The notes under the pieces were generated by a model. It saw nothing but the letters and a program-made list of their open reading frames with translations. It ran no database searches and was not told the origin of the DNA. DNA of 64,000 nucleotides. Source: Nocardiopsis flavescens (GTDB lineage Bacteria > Actinomycetota > Actinomycetes > Streptosporangiales > Streptosporangiaceae). The stretch is from contig NZ_FQZK01000003.1 in NCBI RefSeq assembly GCF_900141985.1, positions 372,001 through 436,000 of the forward strand, written 5' to 3'. Each line of letters opens with the position of its first letter. Position 1 is the stretch's first letter. Positions 54,401 to 62,234 of the stretch are shown here, one piece after another. A program made the position numbers and the translations under genes.

Positions 54401-54875
54401 TGAGGTTGCCCTCGACCGGGGGGAAGGCGTCGTCGGCGTCGCGCAGGAGCCGCTCCACCAGGTCGTACAGCTCGTCGGTGGTGGCCCACGGCTCCTGGGC
54501 GCCGGCGTCCGGCACCGCGGCGGGGTCCGGCGGGGCGGGGCCGGAGGCGACGGGCAGCCGCAGCGGAGGCTGGTTGCCGCAGCGCTCCACCAGGGCGTCC
54601 AGCAGGGCGCCGCGGCCGGCGGGGTCGTCCAGGACGAGGTCGAGGGCGGGCGGCGGCTCGGCGAGGTCGCCGCGCTGGACGCCGTCGCGCACGCGCACCG
54701 GGCGGCGGCGGGCGGCGCGCCGCTCCATCCGGGCCTGGCGGCGCCGGTGCCCGGGGCCGGGGCGCCTGCGCAGGGCGTCGAAGACGGCGAGGAGGCGCCG
54801 TTCACCGTACCGGTCCGCGGCCCCGGTGCGGTCGGCTTCCCCGGGGGCGGCGGTGGGTCCGGTGGGATCGGGCAC
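51441..54875 (-). CDS. Large membrane receptor-like protein with periplasmic-binding-protein domain
   Basis: The 1,144-residue protein has an arginine-rich soluble N terminus (about 1-250), two or three membrane helices (about 255-330) and a soluble middle part (330-580). The middle part contains RPVLLVDQDRLDRVGRYL, reminiscent of a Walker B strand but with no P-loop that I can find. Another helix (about 588-612) precedes a C-terminal region (640-1144) resembling the branched-chain amino-acid binding fold: TVAYFGALTTTAESDLTLAG, ARIPVLGTTATFDH, DPVETAVVIADDREGESYG and PDLIYFAGRSTDFE. An odd number of helices would put this domain outside the cell. No ABC permease is adjacent. I chose GTG 54875 behind GAGAGG. 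An earlier GTG at 54932 is possible. Confidence 0.72.
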   Translation of the reverse strand: MPDPTGPTAAPGEADRTGAADRYGERRLLAVFDALRRRPGPGHRRRQARMERRAARRRPVRVRDGVQRGDLAEPPPALDLVLDDPAGRGALLDALVERCGNQPPLRLPVASGPAPPDPAAVPDAGAQEPWATTDELYDLVERLLRDADDAFPPVEGNLTAPPPPRFARLRSLLRLRACDRRAIHEAMRGSVAGQGDLELDTDRRTQIHVVAALSRLRAASRRERHRAVPRWLAAYVRIARESAIRLAGLGTRITFGRLDAVLLTPVSFVIGVLGAVVPPLLGAFGLATALGLDTLVGPTLQGVNTWIAGASALLLLVVYASLAPFLILPWRAYRWLDDHADYEERVDLRGHRDRGIHVLNLLKREAGRVGGLHRDEDPPPPAAPPASAPPRAWWEQVLLLPPKEPQEPPAAATAPHPAPSAGAREYGPLPAVHRLAVNALLDDLADTHGGVHRPLRPVRGRTLRPVLLVDQDRLDRVGRYLVRLIEDERVRRALPDPLLIVQVRGPETPSAVPSAVDVTRYPSLPGTETTDRQAEVSLWGRARHAAGVLGVSRTLRLAVPRVPADPAAHGPADRTVLTAAALARRWTAGTSLVLVLALPLAWALGPIAMKPFNPCVQNWLWEPIGIEHDGKDCYGVTFGGFEFHPRLAEVTRRIRDQNEAVDAAPRGTPYVTVAYFGALTTTAESDLTLAGVQGELLGIALRQAEHNRSAGGSLPRIKVLLVGAGEGWSHAEEAARMVVTRAGRTRDRMDRPIAAVGFGQSLQGTTEAIRVLGAARIPVLGTTATFDHIAREKSGKYGQYFFPLAPSNSRIAAQAAAWAVRGATWDGEGLAEGEPRPRFDPVETAVVIADDREGESYGPHLAERFMEEFTLRRGKPWEAADGSVPPEGTGVPGVLLYQDQPAMAAHLKRVCEQEPPDLIYFAGRSTDFEKFHQQLQMEGSCVDDEVTVLGGDDIAKYVTDEAERISQAPGYPVFYTPLAASGSWAFTGLEERSFYPQAAKLEEALYGDGAEEGGGETPAADGDEGLPSIAHAVLAADALTVFTRALSDVDRPAPADGAPRFLADDPAYEAERDALVQHVQGTSGLSAVSGRIEFGEPAEGNWYDDRMVQLVVVGPRGENGEHQHVIAACGEISPSEVDPGPGCV

Positions 54876-54965
54876 GCGCGGATACCTCTCAGCGGTGATC
54901 GTGTGTCTGCGGTCGCTCCCCCCGAAGCGCACTCATTAGACAACAGGGGACACCCGCATTTCACT

Positions 54966-54981
54966 CGATTAGACCTAATCG
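54966..54981 (-). promoter_or_regulatory. CGATTAG-AC-CTAATCG dyad upstream of the receptor-like gene
   Basis: The 7-bp arms are perfect around a 2-base centre, about 90 bases above the start of the receptor-like gene. A further half-site ATTAGAC lies at 54933-54939. The DNA here is markedly richer in A and T than its surroundings. Confidence 0.5.
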
Positions 54982-55056
54982 TCACCGTCCCGTACCGGCC
55001 ACCTCCGGGGGGTTGTGTTCCGTTTTGTCCTCACTCACGTTTTTTCGCGCGCGTGA

Positions 55057-56229
<1,173 letters not shown>

Positions 56230-56358
56230 GCCGTTCAGGCGCCGTCCCCCTCCCGGCCGCGCCGCGCTCCCGTGAAGGGGCAGAATGGAGGCCGGTCCGC
56301 TCCGCGCGGGCCGGCCTCCCCTTTTCTCCTTCTTCCGGACTTCCAGGACGGGTCGACT

Positions 56359-57393
56359 GTGCGCAGGAACAAGTTGGATTCCCCCATCAAGATCATCTCC
56401 CACCGGGGTGCGTCGGGGCACCGGCCCGAGCACACCCTGGCCTCCTACGAGCTGGGCGCCCGGCACGGCGGCGACTTCATCGAGGTCGACCTGGTCGCCA
56501 CCTCCGACGGGCGGCTGATCTGCCGGCACGAGGCGGAGATCGGCGGGACCACCGACGTGGCCGACCGCCCGGAGTTCGCCGACCGGCGCACCACCCGGAC
56601 CGTCGACGGCCGGGAGACCACGGGGTTCTTCGCCCAGGACTTCACCCTGGAGGAGATCAAGTCGCTGCGCGCCAAGGAGCGCCTCCGGGACGTGCGCACC
56701 ATGAACGCCCTGATGGACGGCGCCTACGAGGTCCCGACCCTGGAGGAGGTCATCGCCCTGGCGCTCTCCCTCACCGCGGAGCTGAAGCGGCCGGTCGGGA
56801 TCTACCCCGAGACCAAGCACCCCTCCTACCACGCCTCCCAGGGCCTGGAGCTGGAGCCGCCGCTGATCGCCGCGCTCAAGGCGGCGGGGCTGACCGGCCC
56901 GGAGCCGCGGGTGCCGGTGTTCCTCCAGTCGTTCGAGGCCGAGAGCCTGCGCAAGCTCGCCGAGACGGAGCTGCCGCTGATCTTCCTCCTGGGCACCGAG
57001 GAGCACTGGCTGCACTACACCACGCCGGACGGACTGGCGGAGGTGGCGTCGTTCGCGCACGGGATCGGCCCCGCCAAGGCGCTGATCGCGCCGGTCGGCG
57101 ACGACGGGGACTTCACCGAGCCGACCCCGCTGGTGGACGACGCGCACGAGGCGGGGCTGCTGGTGCACCCGTACACGTTCCGCAGCGAGAACCACTTCCT
57201 GCCCCCGGCGCTGCGCTCGGACGGCGGACCGGGCGACTACGGCTCGTTCGCGGCGGAGTACGAGCTGTTCTTCGAGCTGGGCGTGGACGGGGTGTTCACG
57301 GACTTCTCGCGGCACGCGTTCCTGGTGCGCGAGCACTACCTGGACGCCGGCCGGGCCGCACAGAACGGCCAGGGCCCCAAGAAGGACGGCTGA
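56359..57393 (+). CDS. Glycerophosphodiester phosphodiesterase (GlpQ-like)
   Basis: The 344-residue TIM-barrel enzyme hydrolyses glycerophosphodiesters to glycerol-3-phosphate and an alcohol. Catalytic residues are in ISHRGASGHRPEHTLASY and FIEVDLVATSDGRLICRHE. The GDPD insertion after this, ADRRTTRTVDGRETTGFFAQDFT, is of the larger periplasmic GlpQ type, yet no signal peptide is present. The GTG at 56359 is my choice. A TTG at 56371 with AGGA upstream is possible. It may be read through from serC. Confidence 0.9.
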   Translation: MRRNKLDSPIKIISHRGASGHRPEHTLASYELGARHGGDFIEVDLVATSDGRLICRHEAEIGGTTDVADRPEFADRRTTRTVDGRETTGFFAQDFTLEEIKSLRAKERLRDVRTMNALMDGAYEVPTLEEVIALALSLTAELKRPVGIYPETKHPSYHASQGLELEPPLIAALKAAGLTGPEPRVPVFLQSFEAESLRKLAETELPLIFLLGTEEHWLHYTTPDGLAEVASFAHGIGPAKALIAPVGDDGDFTEPTPLVDDAHEAGLLVHPYTFRSENHFLPPALRSDGGPGDYGSFAAEYELFFELGVDGVFTDFSRHAFLVREHYLDAGRAAQNGQGPKKDG

Positions 57394-57437
57394 GCGGCGC
57401 CCCGCCCGGCGGGGGATTCGGGCAGGGCCCGCCCGGA

Positions 57438-57458
57438 CCGCCCGCCCGCGGCGGGCGG
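57438..57458 (+). terminator. Hairpin after the phosphodiesterase gene
   Basis: A 9-bp GC stem (57438-57446 with 57450-57458) and a 3-base loop, 44 bases past the stop. Confidence 0.5.
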
Positions 57459-57516
57459 GGCACCCCGCGGGCCGACCGGAGGAGGTCCGGACGGGACCCC
57501 TCCCGGGACCGCCCGC

Positions 57517-57648
57517 TCACCCGCGGCGGGCGAGCAGGACGATGCCGCCGATCAGCAGGGCGGCCACCAGGCCGCCGCCCGCGATGAACGGGACCGCGCT
57601 CCCCCGCTCCGTTCCACGGCCGCGGACGCGCAATGCGGGGAAGGGCAC
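57517..57648 (-). CDS. Possible small single-helix membrane protein or gene remnant
   Basis: A frame ends in a convincing hydrophobic helix (VPFIAGGGLVAALLIGGIVL) followed by LARRG, as at the C terminus of a sortase-independent wall protein. The open frame reaches back only to a stop at 57730-57732. The best start is GTG 57648, giving 43 residues, and no Shine-Dalgarno precedes it. It may be the tail of a decayed secreted protein. The rest of 57394-57770 shows no gene. Confidence 0.25.
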   Translation of the reverse strand: MPFPALRVRGRGTERGSAVPFIAGGGLVAALLIGGIVLLARRG

Positions 57649-57770
57649 CGGAACGGGCGGGGAAAGGGCGGGGATTCGCGCGGCTCCGTCCGGGCGGCGA
57701 CCGGGAGTCGCCGGCCGCGGCGGAAAGGCTCAGGCCCTCCGACACCCCTTTTCCGCCGCGGCGGCCGGCC

Positions 57771-58862
57771 TCACTGCATATCGCCCGGTCCAGCCGCGAG
57801 GTGGATGTGGTCGTAGTGGTTCTGCGTGGGACTTCCGCGGTCGCCCATCGGCCGGCTCACCTGCAGCCAGTCCCCGTCTCCCACCGGGTCGAACTGCGCG
57901 TTCCAGATGCGCTGCTCGTAGATCATCCCCTTGATGCGGAGCCGGTCCTTGTTCTTGATGACGTATTTGATGACCTGAAGGGCCATGGCGTGGTTCCCCG
58001 GAGTGGGGTAACCGCCCAGCGGCGCCACCATGTAGTCGATCGCCATGCCCGAACCGTGGTCGCTTCCCGCTTCGTTCCGGTAGCCGCCGGCGGAGAGGTA
58101 GAAGGCGCCGAATTTGTCGTTCAGGTCGTCGTGGACCGCGCACATGTCCGAGTGCAGCTGACCGAGGTTCGCGCAGGGGACCATGGCCCCGCCGCCGGTC
58201 GGGCCGCCCGGCTGCACGTGCAGGGAGTCGTAATGCTCCTTGCGCTCCATCACCGCGTTGACGTATTCACCGGAATTGTTGTACCCCCTGATGGCCCGAC
58301 GCATTTTCTCGTCGGTCGTCAGGTCGTTCCCACCGCTTCTGCACAGGTGCACCACGGCCGCCGCCGCGGCGTCGAAGATATTGTGCGGGTCCTTCTCTCC
58401 GTTGCCGTCCCCGTCCTGGCCGTATATCGCCCAGGAGCCGGGGATGAACTGCATCGGGCCGACCGCGCGGTCGTACTCCTCGTCGCCGTCCATCTCCCCG
58501 TCGTCGGTGTCCAGGATCTCGGCGGTGTCCCCGCTGCCGTCGAGCTGCACCCCGATGATCTCGGGGCGGACGTTGCCCTCGTCGTCGACCTCGGCGCCCT
58601 CGTACGTGCCGTGCTTGCTCTCCACATAACCGATCCCGGCCACCAGCGACCAGGTCATGCCCTCGCACCCGGAGGACAGCTCGCCGGCGCTGGCCGCCGC
58701 GGCGGCGTAGGCGAGCAGGACGGCGTCGGGGATGCCGGGCACGGAGTCCGGGAACTCGGAGAACGACCCGTTGTCCTCCTCGACGATCACACTGACCAGC
58801 AGCAGGACGAAGACCAGGATGAAGGCGATCAGGGCCAGGGGAATGTAAAGCAGTGTCTTCAC
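57771..58862 (-). CDS. Membrane-anchored lytic transglycosylase with M15-like C-terminal domain
   Basis: The 363-residue protein has an N-terminal membrane helix (5-27). An SLT-type transglycosylase domain (about 45-220) has its catalytic glutamate in GIGYVESKHG, with AVGPMQFIPGSW and the GYNNSGEYVNAVM end motif. A C-terminal domain (about 235-363) carries SDHGSGMAIDYM and NHYDHIHL, the metal-site pattern of M15-like peptidases (ARB_07466-type domain). Two peptidoglycan-cleaving activities fit a VirB1-like role in opening the wall for the secretion module encoded divergently downstream. The GTG start follows GGAG. Confidence 0.85.
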   Translation of the reverse strand: MKTLLYIPLALIAFILVFVLLLVSVIVEEDNGSFSEFPDSVPGIPDAVLLAYAAAAASAGELSSGCEGMTWSLVAGIGYVESKHGTYEGAEVDDEGNVRPEIIGVQLDGSGDTAEILDTDDGEMDGDEEYDRAVGPMQFIPGSWAIYGQDGDGNGEKDPHNIFDAAAAAVVHLCRSGGNDLTTDEKMRRAIRGYNNSGEYVNAVMERKEHYDSLHVQPGGPTGGGAMVPCANLGQLHSDMCAVHDDLNDKFGAFYLSAGGYRNEAGSDHGSGMAIDYMVAPLGGYPTPGNHAMALQVIKYVIKNKDRLRIKGMIYEQRIWNAQFDPVGDGDWLQVSRPMGDRGSPTQNHYDHIHLAAGPGDMQ

Positions 58863-58942
58863 CTGCGCAGACTCCCCGGCGACTCTATCGGGTCCGGCTT
58901 TCCGCGTTTCTCCTCACGGCGCACAGGTCGACCCTTTCATGA

Positions 58943-58971
58943 TTGCAAACACGTCCTGAATGTAGTATGTG
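58943..58971 (+). promoter_or_regulatory. Promoter candidate of the secretion module
   Basis: TTGCAA (58943-58948) and TATGTG (58966-58971) are 17 bases apart in a segment poorer in G and C than the rest of the window. It would drive the genes from 59020 onward. Confidence 0.4.
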
Positions 58972-59019
58972 TAGGCGCCGTAACTCAGGATCACGTCCAT
59001 CAAGGAAAGCGGTCCCGCC

Positions 59020-59649
59020 TTGTCCGAACCCTATAACCCCTGGACAACACCCGATCAGGATGACGCGGAGGCGGCACGAAAGGCCACTGCCCGAGAATCC
59101 GGCCAGGCGGATGATACTCATACCACGATCACCGGACCGTCTTTCCCCCACCCCGGCGTCCGGGCACCGGAGGGGAGGGGCCTCCCACTCCGGAATTTTT
59201 CGGAAAACCCCAGCGTGTGGTGGGTGGGAACGCACGGGGGGTCGGGGGAGAGCACTTTCGCGACACTGCTCTCCGAGTCGCTTGAGAGTCACCACACATG
59301 GCCACAATCGGCCAGTCCTCCGCCCGGGGGAATTCCTGTGGTATTGACGGCAAGGACCAGTTTTCACGGCCTGGAGTCCGCCCGGTCCGCCCTCACGCAA
59401 TGGGCCGCCGGCGCTGTTCCCGGGGTGGAACTCCTGGGCCTCGCCCTGGTGTCCGACGCACCCGGTAAGCTTCCGAAACCCCTGAAGGACTTCGCGCATC
59501 TAGTAGAAGGGGGAGCCCCCCGCACCTGGCGCGTCCCCTGGATAGAACAATGGCGGACCGATCCGCCCACCGCACCAGATCAGCGCGGCATGCCCACTGA
59601 ACTGCGGAAACTCATAAAAAGCGTGCAAGCCCTGATCCTGAAACGCTAG
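59020..59649 (+). CDS. DUF6668-like protein with degenerate P-loop
   Basis: The 209-residue protein has a disordered N terminus (1-60). A MinD/ParA-like start VWWVGTHGGSGESTFATLL follows near residue 67, then PVVLTARTSFHGLESARSAL and ELLGLALVSDAPGKLPKPLKDF. The Walker A lysine position (GGxGKST) holds glutamate, GGSGEST, so ordinary ATP hydrolysis is unlikely. I associate it with DUF6668, found in actinomycete conjugation-type clusters. Base composition is noticeably lower in G and C than neighbouring genes, with rarer codons. The start is TTG 59020. No better one exists in frame. Confidence 0.72.
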   Translation: MSEPYNPWTTPDQDDAEAARKATARESGQADDTHTTITGPSFPHPGVRAPEGRGLPLRNFSENPSVWWVGTHGGSGESTFATLLSESLESHHTWPQSASPPPGGIPVVLTARTSFHGLESARSALTQWAAGAVPGVELLGLALVSDAPGKLPKPLKDFAHLVEGGAPRTWRVPWIEQWRTDPPTAPDQRGMPTELRKLIKSVQALILKR

Positions 59650-59668
59650 AGAAAAGACCGAAGACCCG

Positions 59669-59974
59669 ATGAACGAAGCAGTTGTCTTCGCAGCTGACGC
59701 AACGTCCCTCCTCCAACCCCTCGCACTCGGCATCGACGAGGTCACCAGCCAGGCGCCCCCCGGGCTGGACGGCGGTTTCCTCACCATCCTGGGATGGGCC
59801 AAGTGGGTCGCCCTGGCGGTCTGCGTCCTCGGCCTCATCGTCGCCGGCGCTGTGATGGCCATCCAGTCCCGGCGGGGTGAGGGCGGCGAGCACATGAGCA
59901 AGATCGGCATGGTCCTCGCCGGTGTCATCGTCATCTCGGGCGCGACGAGCCTCGTCTCGTTCCTGGTGAGCTGA
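59669..59974 (+). CDS. Pilin-like small membrane protein (TrbC/VirB2 type)
   Basis: The 101-residue protein has a short N terminus and two membrane helices (about 40-63 and 78-99) joined by the polar loop QSRRGEGGEHMSK. Size, topology and place in the cluster resemble VirB2/TrbC subunits. The same RGEGG-x-x-LGKM-like loop recurs in the N-terminal part of the next polytopic protein, so the two may share ancestry. It starts 19 bases after the DUF6668-like gene. Confidence 0.65.
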   Translation: MNEAVVFAADATSLLQPLALGIDEVTSQAPPGLDGGFLTILGWAKWVALAVCVLGLIVAGAVMAIQSRRGEGGEHMSKIGMVLAGVIVISGATSLVSFLVS

Positions 59975-59993
59975 TCGCGGAGAAGCACAGACG

Positions 59994-60743
59994 ATGAGCG
60001 ACGAGAACCCCTTCAGCCGGCCCTCCTTCATCTTCTCCGCGGGATTTCTCGCCGCGCTCGTGCTCTCCGGGGTCCTGATCGCCGTCTGGCCGGACGACGA
60101 GGCGGAAGGGGGCCCGGCCCCCGACGCCGCCCCGGCCTCCTCCGGGCCCGGGGCGACCCCCTCCCCCGAGGAGGCACCGGCCTCCCCGGACGACCGGGAC
60201 AGTGTGTGCGGGCTGGAGGCGCACACCGCCGAGTTCGACATGCTCCTGCCCCTGCTCGACACCACCTGGACCTCGATCGGCGGCATGCGCGCTCCGCAGA
60301 CGGCGGAGCACGGACCCGGCGTGGTCGAGGACGGAGGGGTGCGCCACTGCTACTCGCGCACCCCCGAGGGGGCCGCGCTCGCCACCGGCAACTTCCTGGC
60401 CCTGGCCAACGCCGGGGGCGACCGCATGGGCTCCCGGTGGGAGCTGATCGTGGCCCCGGGGCCGGGACGCGGCGCCTTCATCGCGGAGATGGAGGCCGCC
60501 CCGGAGTCGGAGGAGGGCGTGGGGGGGCAGATCGCCGCAGCCAAGGTCGTCTCCTACTCCGAGGACGAGGCCCGCATCAGCCTCGCCCTGATGGCCCCCG
60601 ACTCCGTGTACGCGAGCATGACCTTCGACCTCGTGTGGGTGGAGGGGGACTGGAAGGTCGTGGTCGACGAGAGCGGAGAGAGCGACCCCCTTTTCACCGT
60701 CCTGGAGGATCTGGGCGGTTACACACCTTGGGCGGCGATCTAA
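59994..60743 (+). CDS. Membrane-anchored extracytoplasmic protein of the secretion module
   Basis: The 249-residue protein has one membrane helix (about 12-32), a proline/alanine-rich linker (35-68) and a folded extracellular domain (70-249). The domain has a probable cysteine pair (VCGLEAH and RHCYSRT) and ends with an NTF2-like pattern, YASMTFDLVWVEGDWKVVVDE. From memory it resembles actinobacterial DUF8175 proteins, and by architecture VirB8/TcpC subunits. GGAGAAG precedes the ATG. It lies 19 bases after the pilin-like gene and abuts the next start. Confidence 0.65.
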   Translation: MSDENPFSRPSFIFSAGFLAALVLSGVLIAVWPDDEAEGGPAPDAAPASSGPGATPSPEEAPASPDDRDSVCGLEAHTAEFDMLLPLLDTTWTSIGGMRAPQTAEHGPGVVEDGGVRHCYSRTPEGAALATGNFLALANAGGDRMGSRWELIVAPGPGRGAFIAEMEAAPESEEGVGGQIAAAKVVSYSEDEARISLALMAPDSVYASMTFDLVWVEGDWKVVVDESGESDPLFTVLEDLGGYTPWAAI

Positions 60744-62234
60744 TTGTGCGGAATCAATATCGCATGTCACTTCGACAACGCGGTGACCAGCATCATGGAT
60801 GAGATCAAGCAGCAGTTCGCCGACGAGGTCGAAGACGTCGTCTCCACCATGCTGACCTTCTGGATCGAGAGCCCCACCCGGGAGCTGGAGTCCGGCGAGG
60901 CCTCGGCCGCGAACGGGATCACCTCCCCGAGCGGGACCGCGGGGGAGGTGAGCGAACTCCTCGGCTATGTCACCTGGATCGGACTCGGTGTTGCCGTGCT
61001 CTCCCTGATCGTCCTCGGGGCGATGCTGGCCCTGGCCAGGTCCCGGGGCGAGGGCGGCCAGTACCTCGGCAAGATGACCCTGGTCATCGGGTCCGTCGCG
61101 CTCATCGGCGGTGCGGCCTCGGTCGTCTCGACGCTGATCGGGGCGATGGGCGGTTCCTCCGCCGGAGGGGCCGCCGGGTTCCTCCAGAGCCGCCTGATGT
61201 TCTACGTCGGGGTCGCGGCGATCATCTCGGTGATCGTCGGAGCCGTGAAGATGGCCTGGGAGCAGCGCGCCCAGCCCGGCAAGGAGCTGCTCAAGTCGCT
61301 GCTGACCCTGGTCGTGGTCTCGGCGACCTGCGTGACCTTCGTCAACATCCTCATCGGCCTGGGCGACGAGTTCTCGACGTGGATCCTGGCGGAGGGCCTC
61401 GGCCAGTCCGACCTCGGCGAACTGGCCACGGAGTTCCTGCTCCTCATGGGCGTCAGCTCCTACTTCGGCGGCGGCGGACTCCTCATGGTCATCGTTCTCG
61501 GACTGGTCATCATCATCATCGGCCTGATCCAGATGGTGCTGATGATGATCCGTGACGGCATGCTCATCCTCCTCACAGGCGTGCTGCCCCTCACCGCGGC
61601 GTTCACCAACACGGAGATGGGCAGGTCCTGGTTCCAGAAGGCCGTCTCCTGGCTCGTCGCCTTCCTGCTCTACAAGCCCGTGGCGGCGATCATCTACGCC
61701 CTCGCGTTCGTGCTCCTGCAACGGCCCGAGGGAGAGGCCGGGCTCCAGGACGTGATGCTGGGCGTCACCATGCTCGCCTTGGCCCTGTTCGCCCTCCCCG
61801 CCCTGATGAAGTTCGTGACGCCCATGGTCGGCGCCACCGCGGGCAGCGGTGGTGGAGCCGCCGACGCCGCGACCTCGGCGCTCCCCACCGGTTCGGCGAG
61901 CGGCGGAGGCGGAGGAGGGGGCGGCGGTGCCTCCGGCGGAGGCGGCGGCGGAGGGAGCGGCGGAGGCGCCACGGGCTCCTCCAACACCAGCGGCGCCCGG
62001 ACCGGCGGCGGCGCGGGCGGCGGGGCCGGAGGCGGGGCCGTGACCGGAGGCGGAGGAGGCGGCGCCATGGCCAGCGCCGGCAGCGGCGCGGGCTCGGCCG
62101 CGATGAAGAGCAACCCCAAGACCGCCGCCGTCTACGCGGCCGCCAAGGCCGTCAAGGCCGTCGGCGAAGCGAGCAAGAAGGCGGTCGACGAGACCGCTTC
62201 CGGAGGCGATGGGCCCAGTGGCAGCCGTAAATGA
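60744..62234 (+). CDS. TrbL/VirB6-like polytopic membrane protein
   Basis: The 496-residue protein has an N-terminal soluble segment with cysteines (CGINIACHF), then about nine hydrophobic segments between 70 and 375. A glycine/alanine/serine-rich C-terminal tail (380-460) ends in a basic helix (KTAAVYAAAKAVKAVGEASKKAV). This fits VirB6/TrbL proteins of conjugation channels. TTG 60744 follows directly on the previous stop. ATG 60795 is an alternative that would lose the CG start common in the family. It overlaps the next gene. Confidence 0.78.
   Translation: MCGINIACHFDNAVTSIMDEIKQQFADEVEDVVSTMLTFWIESPTRELESGEASAANGITSPSGTAGEVSELLGYVTWIGLGVAVLSLIVLGAMLALARSRGEGGQYLGKMTLVIGSVALIGGAASVVSTLIGAMGGSSAGGAAGFLQSRLMFYVGVAAIISVIVGAVKMAWEQRAQPGKELLKSLLTLVVVSATCVTFVNILIGLGDEFSTWILAEGLGQSDLGELATEFLLLMGVSSYFGGGGLLMVIVLGLVIIIIGLIQMVLMMIRDGMLILLTGVLPLTAAFTNTEMGRSWFQKAVSWLVAFLLYKPVAAIIYALAFVLLQRPEGEAGLQDVMLGVTMLALALFALPALMKFVTPMVGATAGSGGGAADAATSALPTGSASGGGGGGGGGASGGGGGGGSGGGATGSSNTSGARTGGGAGGGAGGGAVTGGGGGGAMASAGSGAGSAAMKSNPKTAAVYAAAKAVKAVGEASKKAVDETASGGDGPSGSRK

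Noticed and set aside
61880..62060. Repetitive GGC/GGA tract
   Set aside because: It is in-frame coding for the Gly/Ala/Ser-rich tail of the VirB6-like protein, not a separate repeat element.
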